From Flavobacteriaceae bacterium (GTDB lineage Bacteria > Bacteroidota > Bacteroidia > Flavobacteriales > Flavobacteriaceae): 49,300 nt of DNA. The stretch covers positions 1 through 49,300 of the forward strand of contig JABAYY010000046.1 of NCBI GenBank assembly GCA_018608765.1. Reading direction: 5' to 3'. The translations under genes and the position numbers were made by a program. Each line of letters opens with the position of its first letter. Position 1 is the first letter of the stretch. A model generated the notes under the pieces. The model ran no database searches. It saw only the letters and a program-made list of their open reading frames with translations, and had not been told where the DNA came from. Shown here piece by piece: positions 26,604-34,319 of the stretch.

Positions 26604-27914
26604 ATGAAGTCAATTGATAGAATACCAACTTCAAAAATACAACGCGCTGGAAAACTCGTTTCAACGGGTGCTAAGGTGGGTGTTAATTATCTGAAATATT
26701 ACGGTGAAAAAATCACCAAAACAGAACAACAGGCTAAAGAAAATCTTAATAAAAACAACGCTGAAGATATTTATTCTGGGTTAAAACAACTGAAGGGAAG
26801 TGCCTTGAAAGTAGCACAAATGCTCAGTATGGAAAAAAGTATTTTACCACAAGCCTACGTAGATAAATTTTCTTTAGCACAATTTTCTGTCCCCCCACTA
26901 TCCTCTCCTCTAGTCATCAAAACATTTAAAAAATATTTTGGACAACACCCCAATCAAATATTTGATGAATTTGATTCAGAATCTGTCAATGCAGCGAGTA
27001 TTGGACAGGTTCATAAGGCCGAAAAAGACGGAAAGCAATTAGCGGTTAAAATACAATATCCCGGAGTTGCAGATAGTATTAAATCAGATTTGGCAATGGT
27101 GAAGCCTATTGCTGTAAAAATGTTTAATATCAAAGGAAAAGATTCTGACAAATATTTCCAAGAAGTAGAAGATAAATTGGTAGAGGAAACAAATTACAAT
27201 CTTGAAATTTCACAAAGCAAAAAAATAGCAAACGACTGCGTTCATATTCCTAATTTATTATTTCCTGAATATTACGAAGATTACTCTTCAGATCGTATTA
27301 TCACGATGGATTTTATGAAAGGGGAACACCTTTCTGAATTTGCAAAATACAATACAGATAAAGACAAGGCTAACCAACTTGGACAGGCACTTTGGGACTT
27401 TTATATGTTTCAAATACACACCCTCAGAAAAGTACATGCAGACCCCCACCCTGGGAATTTTTTAATTAATGAAGATGCACAACTCATTGCTTTAGATTTT
27501 GGATGTATGAAGTCCATACCCGATGAATTTTACATTCCTTACTTTGAATTATCAGACAAGAAAATCATTGACAACCCAGTGTTGTTCAAAGAAAAACTGT
27601 ATGAATTAGAAATTTTAACTCCTACAGATACACCTGAAGAATTAGTGTTTTTTACTGAAATGTTTCATGAATTGCTGAGTGTATTTACAATGCCTTTTCA
27701 TGATCCTATATTTGATTTTTCTAACCCTGATTTTTTTGATAAAATAAGAAACTTAGCTCAACGATACAGCAAAAGTACCGAACTCCGAAAGTTTAACGGC
27801 AACCGTGGTTCTAAACATTTTATTTACATCAACCGTACTTTTTTTGGGTTGTATAACTTAATGTTTGATTTAAAAGCATCTGCTGTAAAAATTAACCAAT
27901 TTAATAATTACTAA
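26604..27914 (+). CDS. AarF/ABC1/UbiB-type atypical kinase
   Basis: Member of the ABC1 (ADCK/UbiB) family of atypical kinases or ATPases. The 436 residues show the family's KxGQ-like region (LKGSALKVAQMLSMEKSILP, about residues 64-83), the Ala-rich loop VNAASIGQVHKAEKDGKQLAVKIQYPG (about 133-160), and the catalytic DPHPGNF with LIALDFG as the metal-binding motif. In proteobacteria UbiB supports ubiquinone synthesis. Flavobacteria generally use menaquinone, so a lipid- or quinone-related role in photo-oxidative stress is only inferred. Translation is coupled to the TetR gene and runs directly into the flavin reductase-like gene. Confidence 0.9.
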   Translation: MKSIDRIPTSKIQRAGKLVSTGAKVGVNYLKYYGEKITKTEQQAKENLNKNNAEDIYSGLKQLKGSALKVAQMLSMEKSILPQAYVDKFSLAQFSVPPLSSPLVIKTFKKYFGQHPNQIFDEFDSESVNAASIGQVHKAEKDGKQLAVKIQYPGVADSIKSDLAMVKPIAVKMFNIKGKDSDKYFQEVEDKLVEETNYNLEISQSKKIANDCVHIPNLLFPEYYEDYSSDRIITMDFMKGEHLSEFAKYNTDKDKANQLGQALWDFYMFQIHTLRKVHADPHPGNFLINEDAQLIALDFGCMKSIPDEFYIPYFELSDKKIIDNPVLFKEKLYELEILTPTDTPEELVFFTEMFHELLSVFTMPFHDPIFDFSNPDFFDKIRNLAQRYSKSTELRKFNGNRGSKHFIYINRTFFGLYNLMFDLKASAVKINQFNNY

Positions 27915-28535
27915 ATGTTACACTTAAGACGGCAAGATTTTGATGATTTAGACCATGTTTATAGAATAAACATGATGAACAGTTGTTCCGGTTTTAAATC
28001 GGCTAATCTTATTGGAACCAAATCAAATGATGGCACACCAAACGTTGCTGTTTTTAGTTCTGTAACCCATTTAGGATCCAATCCTCCATTACTAGGGATT
28101 GTTTTTAGACCCGTTTCAGACGTGCCAAGAAATACGTACGAAAACATCAAAGAAACAGGGCAGTTTACTGTAAATCATATCCACCTAGATATTATTGAGC
28201 AAGCACACCACACTTCTGCTAAATATGATAAAGGCGTTTCAGAATTTGACATTACTAATCTCGAAGAAGAATACAAAAACGATTGGCATGCGCCTTTTGT
28301 AAAAGGGGCACCGATCCAAATGGCTCTCACCTATTGTGAGGAGTATTTAATTAAAGCCAACAACACCATCCAACTAATAGCTGAAATCAAGGATTTATAT
28401 ATTAAAGATGATATTGTTGAACCCGATGGGTTTGTCGATTTAGCCAAAGCTAATGTTGTTGCGATTAATGGCTTAGACGGATATGCGTTACCTTCTTTGA
28501 AGCAACGTATCGAATACCAACGTCCAAAGAAATAA
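27915..28535 (+). CDS. Flavin reductase-like FMN-binding protein
   Basis: A split-barrel flavoprotein of 206 residues. The N-terminal part contains [40 protein letters not shown], typical of the flavin_reduct family that binds FMN or FAD and uses NAD(P)H, followed by [10 protein letters not shown]. It starts on the base after the ABC1 kinase stop. In this operon it might supply reduced flavin or protect against photo-oxidation; photolyases need FADH-, so a supporting role is conceivable but unproven. Confidence 0.88.
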   Translation: MLHLRRQDFDDLDHVYRINMMNSCSGFKSANLIGTKSNDGTPNVAVFSSVTHLGSNPPLLGIVFRPVSDVPRNTYENIKETGQFTVNHIHLDIIEQAHHTSAKYDKGVSEFDITNLEEEYKNDWHAPFVKGAPIQMALTYCEEYLIKANNTIQLIAEIKDLYIKDDIVEPDGFVDLAKANVVAINGLDGYALPSLKQRIEYQRPKK

Positions 28536-28548
28536 AGCCATATTTACA

Positions 28549-28689
28549 TTGAAAAAAACATTTCTCCCTACCAAAATTTGCGTACAATGTCAACGGCCAT
28601 TTACATGGCGAAAGAAATGGGAGAAAAATTGGGAATCTGTCAAATATTGTAGTAAAAAATGTAGTAGTCAACGAAAAAAAACAGCTTAG
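28549..28689 (+). CDS. DUF2256 family small zinc-ribbon-like protein
   Basis: A 46-residue protein read from a TTG start at 28549 to TAG at 28689. It is basic and has four cysteines as C-V-Q-C and C-SKK-C with an intervening FTWRKKW segment, which is the DUF2256 signature. It lies 13 nt after the flavin reductase-like gene and 56 nt before the cryptochrome. DUF2256 genes are commonly found next to photolyase/cryptochrome genes. The start is uncertain because no ATG is available in frame; TTG gives the expected family N-terminus ([10 protein letters not shown]). Confidence 0.85.
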   Translation: MKKTFLPTKICVQCQRPFTWRKKWEKNWESVKYCSKKCSSQRKKTA

Positions 28690-28745
28690 TTTAATTCTGT
28701 TATTTAAAAAAAGGGTACTACAACTTCAAATAAATTTTATTTAAA

Positions 28746-30278
28746 ATGAAAACACTTCGTCTTATACTTGGAGATCAACTTAACATACAGCATTCATGGT
28801 ATGAATCTGTTTCAGAATCAAATGTCTATTGTATGTTTGAAATGCGTCAAGAAACAGATTATGTTGAACACCACATTCAAAAGGTCGTGGGGTTTTTCGC
28901 TGCCATGCGCGAATTTTCTAAACAGTTGGAAGCTCAAGGGCACAAAGTTGTTTATTTAACTTTAGATGACACAGCCAACCTTCAAAATCTTGAAGACAAC
29001 CTCAATGACATCATAACCACTCTTGGGATTGAAACATTTGAGTACCAGTCACCAGATGAGTACCGATTAGACGCACAACTTAAATCTTTCTGCAATACAC
29101 TTTCAATTCCAATTGCCGAATTTGATACGGAACATTTCTACACCAAACGTGACGAATTATCTGTGTTTTATGAAGGGAAAAAACAGTTTTTAATGGAACG
29201 TTTTTACAGGTATATGCGTAAAAAACATCACATATTGATGGACGGAGTGCAGCCTGAAGGTGGCGAATGGAATTATGACAAAAGCAACCGTAATAAATGG
29301 AAAGGTTCACCTGAAATCCCTCCATTTTTAGATTTTAAAAATCCTGTTAGTGACATACTAAAAACGATAAACAATTGTGGTATTGATACCATAGGTCGAT
29401 TTGATCTTACTACATTTTCATATCCTATAAACAGAAAACAATCGCTAGATCAATTGGATTACTTTAATCAAAATTTATTGGTTCATTTTGGGGATTATCA
29501 GGATGCCTTGCACAATGAGGAAGTGTATTTATTCCACTCCCGCCTATCGTTTGCAATGAACCTAAAATTGATCAGTCCCAAAGAAATTGTGGATGCTGTT
29601 TTGGTGCATTACCGAGCTAATTACGAAGAAATTTCAATATCTCAAGTGGAAGGATTTATTAGGCAAGTGATTGGCTGGCGCGAATACATGCGTGGTATGT
29701 ACTGGGCACAAATGCCTGAATACAAAACATTGAATACACTTGACAATCACCATGCCATTCCAGAGTTCTTTTGGACAGGGGAAACAAAAATGAATTGCTT
29801 GAGTAAAACAATTAATAACTCATTAGACAACGCCTATGCTCATCATATCCAACGGTTAATGATCACTGGCAATTATTTATTATTAACTCAAACCAATCCC
29901 GATGAAGTTGACGATTGGTATTTGGGTATTTACATTGATGCTTTGGAGTGGGTGCAACTTCCCAACACCCGCGGAATGAGTCAATTTGCGGATGGAGGAT
30001 TGATCGCTACTAAACCCTATGTTTCATCTGGTAGTTACATCAATAAAATGAGTAATTATTGCAGTGGTTGTAAATACAACGTCAAAGAACGCTTGGGAGA
30101 AAATGCGTGCCCTTTTAACAGTTTGTATTGGAATTTCCTAGATGATAAACGCTCTCAATTGGCAACAAATCACCGAATGAAAATGATGTATTCTGTGCTC
30201 AATAAATTCTCAACTGACGAGTTAATTGCCATGAAATTAAGAGCGTCTCAAGTCATTGAAACCCCCGAGAATTTTTAA
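28746..30278 (+). CDS. FeS-type bacterial cryptochrome/(6-4) photolyase
   Basis: Member of the FeS-BCP branch of the photolyase/cryptochrome family. The 510-residue protein begins with RLILGDQLN, typical of the branch, and has the FAD-binding helical domain with VEGFIRQVIGWREYMRGMYW. Four cysteines suited to a [4Fe-4S] cluster are visible: one in KMNCLSK, two in YCSGCKYN and one in NACPFN. Known homologues (PhrB type) repair (6-4) photoproducts in DNA using light, and some use a lumazine chromophore. It is the last gene of the first operon, 57 nt behind DUF2256. Confidence 0.93.
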   Translation: MKTLRLILGDQLNIQHSWYESVSESNVYCMFEMRQETDYVEHHIQKVVGFFAAMREFSKQLEAQGHKVVYLTLDDTANLQNLEDNLNDIITTLGIETFEYQSPDEYRLDAQLKSFCNTLSIPIAEFDTEHFYTKRDELSVFYEGKKQFLMERFYRYMRKKHHILMDGVQPEGGEWNYDKSNRNKWKGSPEIPPFLDFKNPVSDILKTINNCGIDTIGRFDLTTFSYPINRKQSLDQLDYFNQNLLVHFGDYQDALHNEEVYLFHSRLSFAMNLKLISPKEIVDAVLVHYRANYEEISISQVEGFIRQVIGWREYMRGMYWAQMPEYKTLNTLDNHHAIPEFFWTGETKMNCLSKTINNSLDNAYAHHIQRLMITGNYLLLTQTNPDEVDDWYLGIYIDALEWVQLPNTRGMSQFADGGLIATKPYVSSGSYINKMSNYCSGCKYNVKERLGENACPFNSLYWNFLDDKRSQLATNHRMKMMYSVLNKFSTDELIAMKLRASQVIETPENF

Positions 30279-30302
30279 TCACCCATAAAAAATGTTAATA
30301 TT

Positions 30303-30332
30303 TGTTTAATTGTTATTTTAAATGATTGAACA
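30303..30332 (+). promoter_or_regulatory. Dyad operator TGTTTAAT-N14-ATTGAACA before the second photoprotection operon
   Basis: Same arrangement as at 25883-25912: identical left arm, 14-nt spacer, right arm with one change, and the -7 box TATGTTTG (30338-30345) starting 5 nt after the right arm. The 21 nt at 30291-30311 are identical to 25871-25891, including the extra TGTTAAT half-site. This defines a new promoter inside the cluster. Confidence 0.75.
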
Positions 30333-30362
30333 TTGTGTATGTTTGATAGCTAAACATTACTA

Positions 30363-30791
30363 TTGGTTCTAGATACAACATACTACAACAAGGAACACAA
30401 AGAATTATTTGATAATTTTGTTGGAAAACCTTACACATTTTTTGAAGCGATCAAACGTCGTGGTGTGGGTTCAAAGCGAATGATTGTTGACATGGTTAGT
30501 CCTAACTTGAATCCAATTTTAAATACTGTCTCTGATTTGAATTATGCGAATATTGAAATGCGCAAAAATGGCATTTTGGTACACATTACAAAGGGTCACA
30601 AAAATTTCACATGGGCCATTCCTTTTTACCATTTAGTACTTTACAAAACAGACGGTATGAGCATCCACGCTCAAGGAAAGTTTATACATTTTAAAAAATC
30701 AAAGAATTTTTATGAAAATAAGAATTTTTTAAGATCTTTATTAAAAGAAAAGGTTCAATTTGACGAACAATATAAAATACCTGCATTATGA
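30363..30791 (+). CDS. Protein of unknown function in the photoprotection cluster
   Basis: A 142-residue protein I do not recognise. The only start near the 5' end is TTG at 30363, 17 nt after the TATGTTTG -7 box, with an in-frame stop just upstream at 30351; this leader is very short. A downstream in-frame ATG codon (GSKRMIVDMV) would remove about 40 residues. The sequence is soluble, with KGHKNFTWAIPFYHLVLYKT and a basic C-terminal half. It overlaps the DUF2805 gene by 4 nt, so the two are translationally coupled. Confidence 0.7.
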   Translation: MVLDTTYYNKEHKELFDNFVGKPYTFFEAIKRRGVGSKRMIVDMVSPNLNPILNTVSDLNYANIEMRKNGILVHITKGHKNFTWAIPFYHLVLYKTDGMSIHAQGKFIHFKKSKNFYENKNFLRSLLKEKVQFDEQYKIPAL

Positions 30792-31060
30792 ATTTAGGGG
30801 TGATAGAAATTGATCGAATTATTGAAATGGCTTGGGAAGACCGAACCACTTTTGAAGCTATTGAACATCAGTTTAAACTGAACGAACAAGAAGTGATCAA
30901 GCTGATGCGCACTCAAATGAAACCAAAAAGTTTTAGATTGTGGCGTGCACGAGTACAAGGCAGAAAAACAAAACATCAAAAACTGCGGTCCTTTGAATCT
31001 GGAAGATTCAAATGTTCGAGGCAGCGACAAATAACTCACAATAAAATATCTAAGCGTTAA
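30788..31060 (+). CDS. DUF2805/TIGR03643 family protein
   Basis: A 90-residue basic protein whose N-terminal half (IDRIIEMAWEDRTTFEAIEHQF, about residues 8-29) resembles a small helix-turn-helix. The middle SFRLWRARVQGRKTKHQ is the family signature. This family, like DUF2256, is repeatedly found beside cryptochrome/photolyase genes, but its role is unknown. RNA or DNA binding is suggested only by charge. It overlaps the previous gene by ATGA and is followed by folE after 8 nt. Confidence 0.85.
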   Translation: MNLGVIEIDRIIEMAWEDRTTFEAIEHQFKLNEQEVIKLMRTQMKPKSFRLWRARVQGRKTKHQKLRSFESGRFKCSRQRQITHNKISKR

Positions 31061-31068
31061 AAAATTAT

Positions 31069-31758
31069 ATGAATACTAAAGTTACTATAGAAAATGAAAA
31101 CCTATTAAATGGTTTTTCAAACCACGAAATTGGGGATGATCATCTGTTTACAGGTCTAGAAACTCCTATGAAAAAGGATGCTTTCAAGCTTTCTGATGGT
31201 GAAAAGAAAAAGAAAATAGCCGTTTTATTTGAAGAAATAATGGATGTTTTAGGATTAGATCTTTCGGATGATTCTCTAAAAGGTACACCAGAACGTGTTG
31301 CAAAAATGTATATTGATGAAATATTTTCTGGATTAAACCCTAAAAACAAACCAAAAGTAGCGTTATTTGATAATAAATATCAATATAATCAAATGCTGGT
31401 AGAAAAGGACATCACATTTTATTCAAATTGCGAACACCACTTTGTGCCAATTATTGGAAAGGCACATATATCCTATATATCAGCAGGAAAAGTAATTGGA
31501 TTGTCAAAACTAAACCGCATTGTACATTATTATGCACAACGCCCACAGGTTCAAGAACGCCTAACCAATCAAATTGCAGAAGAATTAAAAGGCATTTTGG
31601 GAACCGAGGATGTTGCAGTCATTATTGACGCAAAACATCTTTGTGTGTCCTCCAGAGGGATCAAAGACGATACCTCTGCAACTGTGACCGCTTTTTATGG
31701 TGGCGCTTTTAATACCACAGCAAAAATTGCTGAATTACAAAATTATTTAAAACTATAA
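31069..31758 (+). CDS. folE: GTP cyclohydrolase I
   Basis: Converts GTP to 7,8-dihydroneopterin triphosphate, the first step of folate and pterin synthesis. The 229 residues include the zinc-ligand block FYSNCEHHFVPIIGKAHISYI, then KVIGLSKLNRIVHYYAQRPQVQERL, and the C-terminal HLCVSSRGIKDDTSATVT. The N-terminal 40 residues are variable. Its place among photolyase genes suggests supply of the reduced folate (MTHF) antenna of class I photolyase, or a pterin pigment, in addition to or instead of housekeeping folate. The next gene starts 2 nt later. Confidence 0.97.
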   Translation: MNTKVTIENENLLNGFSNHEIGDDHLFTGLETPMKKDAFKLSDGEKKKKIAVLFEEIMDVLGLDLSDDSLKGTPERVAKMYIDEIFSGLNPKNKPKVALFDNKYQYNQMLVEKDITFYSNCEHHFVPIIGKAHISYISAGKVIGLSKLNRIVHYYAQRPQVQERLTNQIAEELKGILGTEDVAVIIDAKHLCVSSRGIKDDTSATVTAFYGGAFNTTAKIAELQNYLKL

Positions 31759-31760
31759 CT

Positions 31761-31985
31761 ATGGATGTTGTAAAACAAGCAGAAGCATTCGAACAAAAAC
31801 CACTCACATTCAAAACAACGAGTGAACGTATCGAAGCATCAAGAGAAGTCAAAGCGTTAATATTGGGGGTTAATGAAATTTATAAGACCTCTAAAGATCC
31901 TCAATTAATGGATTTAATGAAACGCTTAACAGCAATCAAACAAAAAATTGAAAAACGTTTAAAAGGCCGTCCGTTACAAGCATGA
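31761..31985 (+). CDS. Small helical protein of unknown function
   Basis: A 74-residue, charged, mostly helical protein (DLMKRLTAIKQKIEKRLKGRP at the C-terminus) with no signal peptide or recognisable domain. It starts 2 nt after folE and overlaps the SDR gene by 4 nt (ATGA), so it is a real coupled member of the operon. Nothing more can be said from sequence. Confidence 0.75.
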   Translation: MDVVKQAEAFEQKPLTFKTTSERIEASREVKALILGVNEIYKTSKDPQLMDLMKRLTAIKQKIEKRLKGRPLQA

Positions 31986-32665
31986 AAAAAATTATTATTA
32001 TTGGAGGAAGTAAAGGTATTGGGAAAGCCATTACAGAAAATCTCCTTAGCGACCACCAAGTTGTCAACATCAGTCGAACATCTCCGGATATTCAACATGC
32101 CAACTTGTCCCATTTCACATGTGACGTATTAACAGATGATTTACCCGAAATTGAAGCGGCAGATGGTTTGATATACTGTCCAGGAAGTATCAATCTGAAA
32201 CCTTTTAACAGATTAAGTATTGATGACTTTAAAACTGATTTTGAGATAAACGTCATTGGAGCAGTGAAGTGTATTCAAGCATACACTAAAGCGCTCGCCA
32301 CAAGCGAGTCTGCATCAATTGTTTTATTTAGCACTGTTGCTACAAAATTAGGGATGCCATTTCATGCCAGTATTGCTACTGCAAAGTCTGCTGTTGAAGG
32401 ATTGACAAAATCCGTTGCTGCTGATTTAGCTCCTAAAATTAGAGTAAATGCTATTGCGCCAACAATCACTGACACTGAGTTGGCTGCTAAATTTTTGAGA
32501 AACGAACGCATGGTTGAAAGTACGATTCAAAGACATCCTTTGAAAAAATACCTTGAACCAACTGAGGTTGCTGCCATGGCAACATACCTTTTGTCTGATG
32601 TTTCTAAATCAATTTCTGGTCAGATTTTTAATCTAGATTGCGGAATTGTTTCCTTAAAATTATAA
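31982..32665 (+). CDS. Short-chain dehydrogenase/reductase
   Basis: NAD(P)-dependent oxidoreductase of 227 residues with a Rossmann fold. The cofactor loop is GGSKGIGKAI at residues 8-17. A normal active-site Tyr-xxx-Lys is not obvious: the region after LFSTVATKLGMPFHASIATAKSAVEGL has Lys in TAKSA, but the usual Tyr position reads His or Ser-Ile. The C-terminal SGQIFNLDCGI is typical of SDRs. The substrate is unknown. In the cluster it might serve pterin reduction, given folE two genes upstream; that is inference. Confidence 0.88.
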   Translation: MKKIIIIGGSKGIGKAITENLLSDHQVVNISRTSPDIQHANLSHFTCDVLTDDLPEIEAADGLIYCPGSINLKPFNRLSIDDFKTDFEINVIGAVKCIQAYTKALATSESASIVLFSTVATKLGMPFHASIATAKSAVEGLTKSVAADLAPKIRVNAIAPTITDTELAAKFLRNERMVESTIQRHPLKKYLEPTEVAAMATYLLSDVSKSISGQIFNLDCGIVSLKL

Positions 32666-32668
32666 CAA

Positions 32669-33223
32669 ATGTACCCATCAAAACTAGTGGTTTTATTAAC
32701 CCTATTTCTAGCTTCAATTACAACTAACTCACAAATAAAAAAGAACCAAAACATGTCTTTATACTCAATAGAAATTAACAGTCTTGATGGCAATACCATC
32801 GATCTAAACGACTACAAAGGAAAATACATACTATTTGTAAATGTTGCTTCTGAATGTGGATTTACTGGGCAATATGCAGACCTACAGAAACTATATGACA
32901 CTTATCAAGATAAATTGATGGTCATAGGAGTTCCATGCAACCAGTTTGGCAGTCAAGAACCTGGTTCTGCAGATCAAATTCAGTCTTTTTGTTCAAAAAA
33001 CTATGGAGTAACTTTTTTAATGACTGAGAAAATCGACGTTAAAGGAGATAATCAACACCCACTTTACAAGTGGTTAACAGATAAAGATCTAAATGGAATA
33101 AAAAGTACTTCTGTGAAATGGAATTTTCAAAAATATTTAGTCGATGACAAAGGAGACTTTGTAGATTATTTTTATTCCATCACGAAACCTTTAAGTAGTA
33201 AAATAACCCGTCAATTAAAATAA
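32669..33223 (+). CDS. Glutathione peroxidase-family thiol peroxidase
   Basis: Reduces hydroperoxides using a thiol donor. The 184 residues start with a hydrophobic segment (SKLVVLLTLFLASITTNSQ) that looks like a signal peptide, suggesting export; a second ATG at residue 29 (MSLYSIEIN) would give a cytoplasmic form. The catalytic Cys lies in NVASECGFTGQY, replacing selenocysteine. The other family blocks are VIGVPCNQFGSQEPG, with a likely resolving Cys, and VKWNFQKYLVD with the Trp and Asn of the tetrad. Its presence fits defence against lipid peroxides formed in light. It lies 3 nt after the SDR gene. Confidence 0.94.
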   Translation: MYPSKLVVLLTLFLASITTNSQIKKNQNMSLYSIEINSLDGNTIDLNDYKGKYILFVNVASECGFTGQYADLQKLYDTYQDKLMVIGVPCNQFGSQEPGSADQIQSFCSKNYGVTFLMTEKIDVKGDNQHPLYKWLTDKDLNGIKSTSVKWNFQKYLVDDKGDFVDYFYSITKPLSSKITRQLK

Positions 33224-33226
33224 GTT

Positions 33227-33394
33227 ATGTTTGGAATTTTTAAAACAAAAACCCCAATTGAAAAACTTCAAGACCGTTACAAGAAGTTAATGTCGGAATG
33301 GCACGAACTTTCAACTACAAATCGATCAGCGAGTGATGCTAAGTATGCTGAAGCGCAGGGATTGTTAGATGAAATTGACAAACTAAATAGCTAA
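33227..33394 (+). CDS. Lacal_2735-type small protein
   Basis: A 55-residue protein from ATG at 33227 to TAA at 33394. It starts MFGIFKTKTPIEKLQDRYKK and contains ELSTTNRSASDAKYAEA, the signature of the small Lacal_2735 family of flavobacteria. It is predicted to be two helices, soluble, with unknown function. It starts 3 nt after the glutathione peroxidase stop and shares its last base with the TspO ATG (TAATG), showing it is a genuine operon member. Confidence 0.85.
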   Translation: MFGIFKTKTPIEKLQDRYKKLMSEWHELSTTNRSASDAKYAEAQGLLDEIDKLNS

Positions 33395-33855
33395 TGAAAT
33401 TTTATAAAGGTTTACTCCTTTTTCTTTTTATTAACTTTAGTGCCCTTGCCATTGGAAGTTTATTAATGAACAACGGCCCACGTACAGAATGGTATATTAA
33501 TTTGAATCAAGCACCTTGGTCACCGCCAGGTTGGGTTTTTGGAGTGGCATGGAGCAGTATTATGATCCTGTTTTCTGTTTATATGACTTTTTTAATTCAA
33601 ATCAATCGATCTAAAAAAGTGGTCCTTTTGTTCAGCACCCAATTTATATTGAATGTAGTTTGGAATTACTTTTTTTTCAACCAACACCTCATTGTTTTAG
33701 GATTGGTCAATATCATCGTTCTGACGGTGTTGATGTTTTATTTTTTAATTGCATACAAACAGTCTCTAAAAAGTAAGCGTTTTTACGTACTTCCCTATTG
33801 TATTTGGCTAGTACTTGCAACCTCTTTAAATTTTTACATCGCATTACATAATTAA
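33394..33855 (+). CDS. tspO: TspO/MBR family tryptophan-rich sensory protein
   Basis: Five-helix membrane protein of 153 residues. Family marks are NNGPRTEWYINLNQAPWSPPGWVFGVAW, with the conserved Trp-Pro-rich loop, and NVVWNYFFFN. TspO binds tetrapyrroles (protoporphyrin IX, heme) and is linked to light and oxygen control of pigment genes in Rhodobacter and to porphyrin photodegradation in other bacteria. It starts on the last base of the preceding gene's stop codon. In this cluster a role in porphyrin-related photo-oxidative stress is plausible. Confidence 0.93.
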   Translation: MKFYKGLLLFLFINFSALAIGSLLMNNGPRTEWYINLNQAPWSPPGWVFGVAWSSIMILFSVYMTFLIQINRSKKVVLLFSTQFILNVVWNYFFFNQHLIVLGLVNIIVLTVLMFYFLIAYKQSLKSKRFYVLPYCIWLVLATSLNFYIALHN

Positions 33856-33857
33856 GT

Positions 33858-34319
33858 ATGAAAATTTACACTCTACATAAAAAGCAAAATTTCCCTATTA
33901 GTGTTGAAAAAGCTTGGGATTTTTTATCGAATCCTGCCAACCTAAAAACCATCACTCCAGAGTATATGAGTTTTGATATCATTTCTGGAGCCGATCGTCC
34001 TATGTATCCAGGTCAAATTATACAATACATAGTAACCCCAATTTTAGGAATTAAAACAAAATGGGTCACAGAAATTACCCAAGTTAAAGAACAACATTAT
34101 TTTGTAGATGAGCAACGTTTTGGACCGTATGCTCTCTGGCATCACAAACATTTTATTAAAGCGATTGAAGGCGGTGTAGAAATGGAAGATATTATTGACT
34201 ACAAAGTTCCAATGGGATGGCTAGGGCAACTCGTTCATCCGTTTATTGTGAAACCTAAATTGGAAGAAATTTTCGCTCATAGACAAAAGAAATTAATTGA
34301 ATTATTTGGTACCTATTAA
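33858..34319 (+). CDS. SRPBCC-family ligand-binding protein
   Basis: A 153-residue START/Bet v 1-like fold protein. It starts with a strand and helix (LHKKQNFPISVEKAWDFLSNPANLKTITPEYMSFDI) and has PYALWHHKHFIKAIEGGVEMEDIIDYKVPMG, typical of SRPBCC proteins that hold hydrophobic ligands. No catalytic residues are recognised. It shares one base with the photolyase ATG downstream and lies 2 nt after tspO. Such genes often accompany class I photolyase genes; the ligand is unknown. Confidence 0.88.
   Translation: MKIYTLHKKQNFPISVEKAWDFLSNPANLKTITPEYMSFDIISGADRPMYPGQIIQYIVTPILGIKTKWVTEITQVKEQHYFVDEQRFGPYALWHHKHFIKAIEGGVEMEDIIDYKVPMGWLGQLVHPFIVKPKLEEIFAHRQKKLIELFGTY

Noticed and set aside
28465-28671. 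68-residue minus-strand frame between the flavin reductase-like gene and the cryptochrome
   Set aside because: It is antisense to the DUF2256 gene, which has a clear Cys4 signature and fits the operon.
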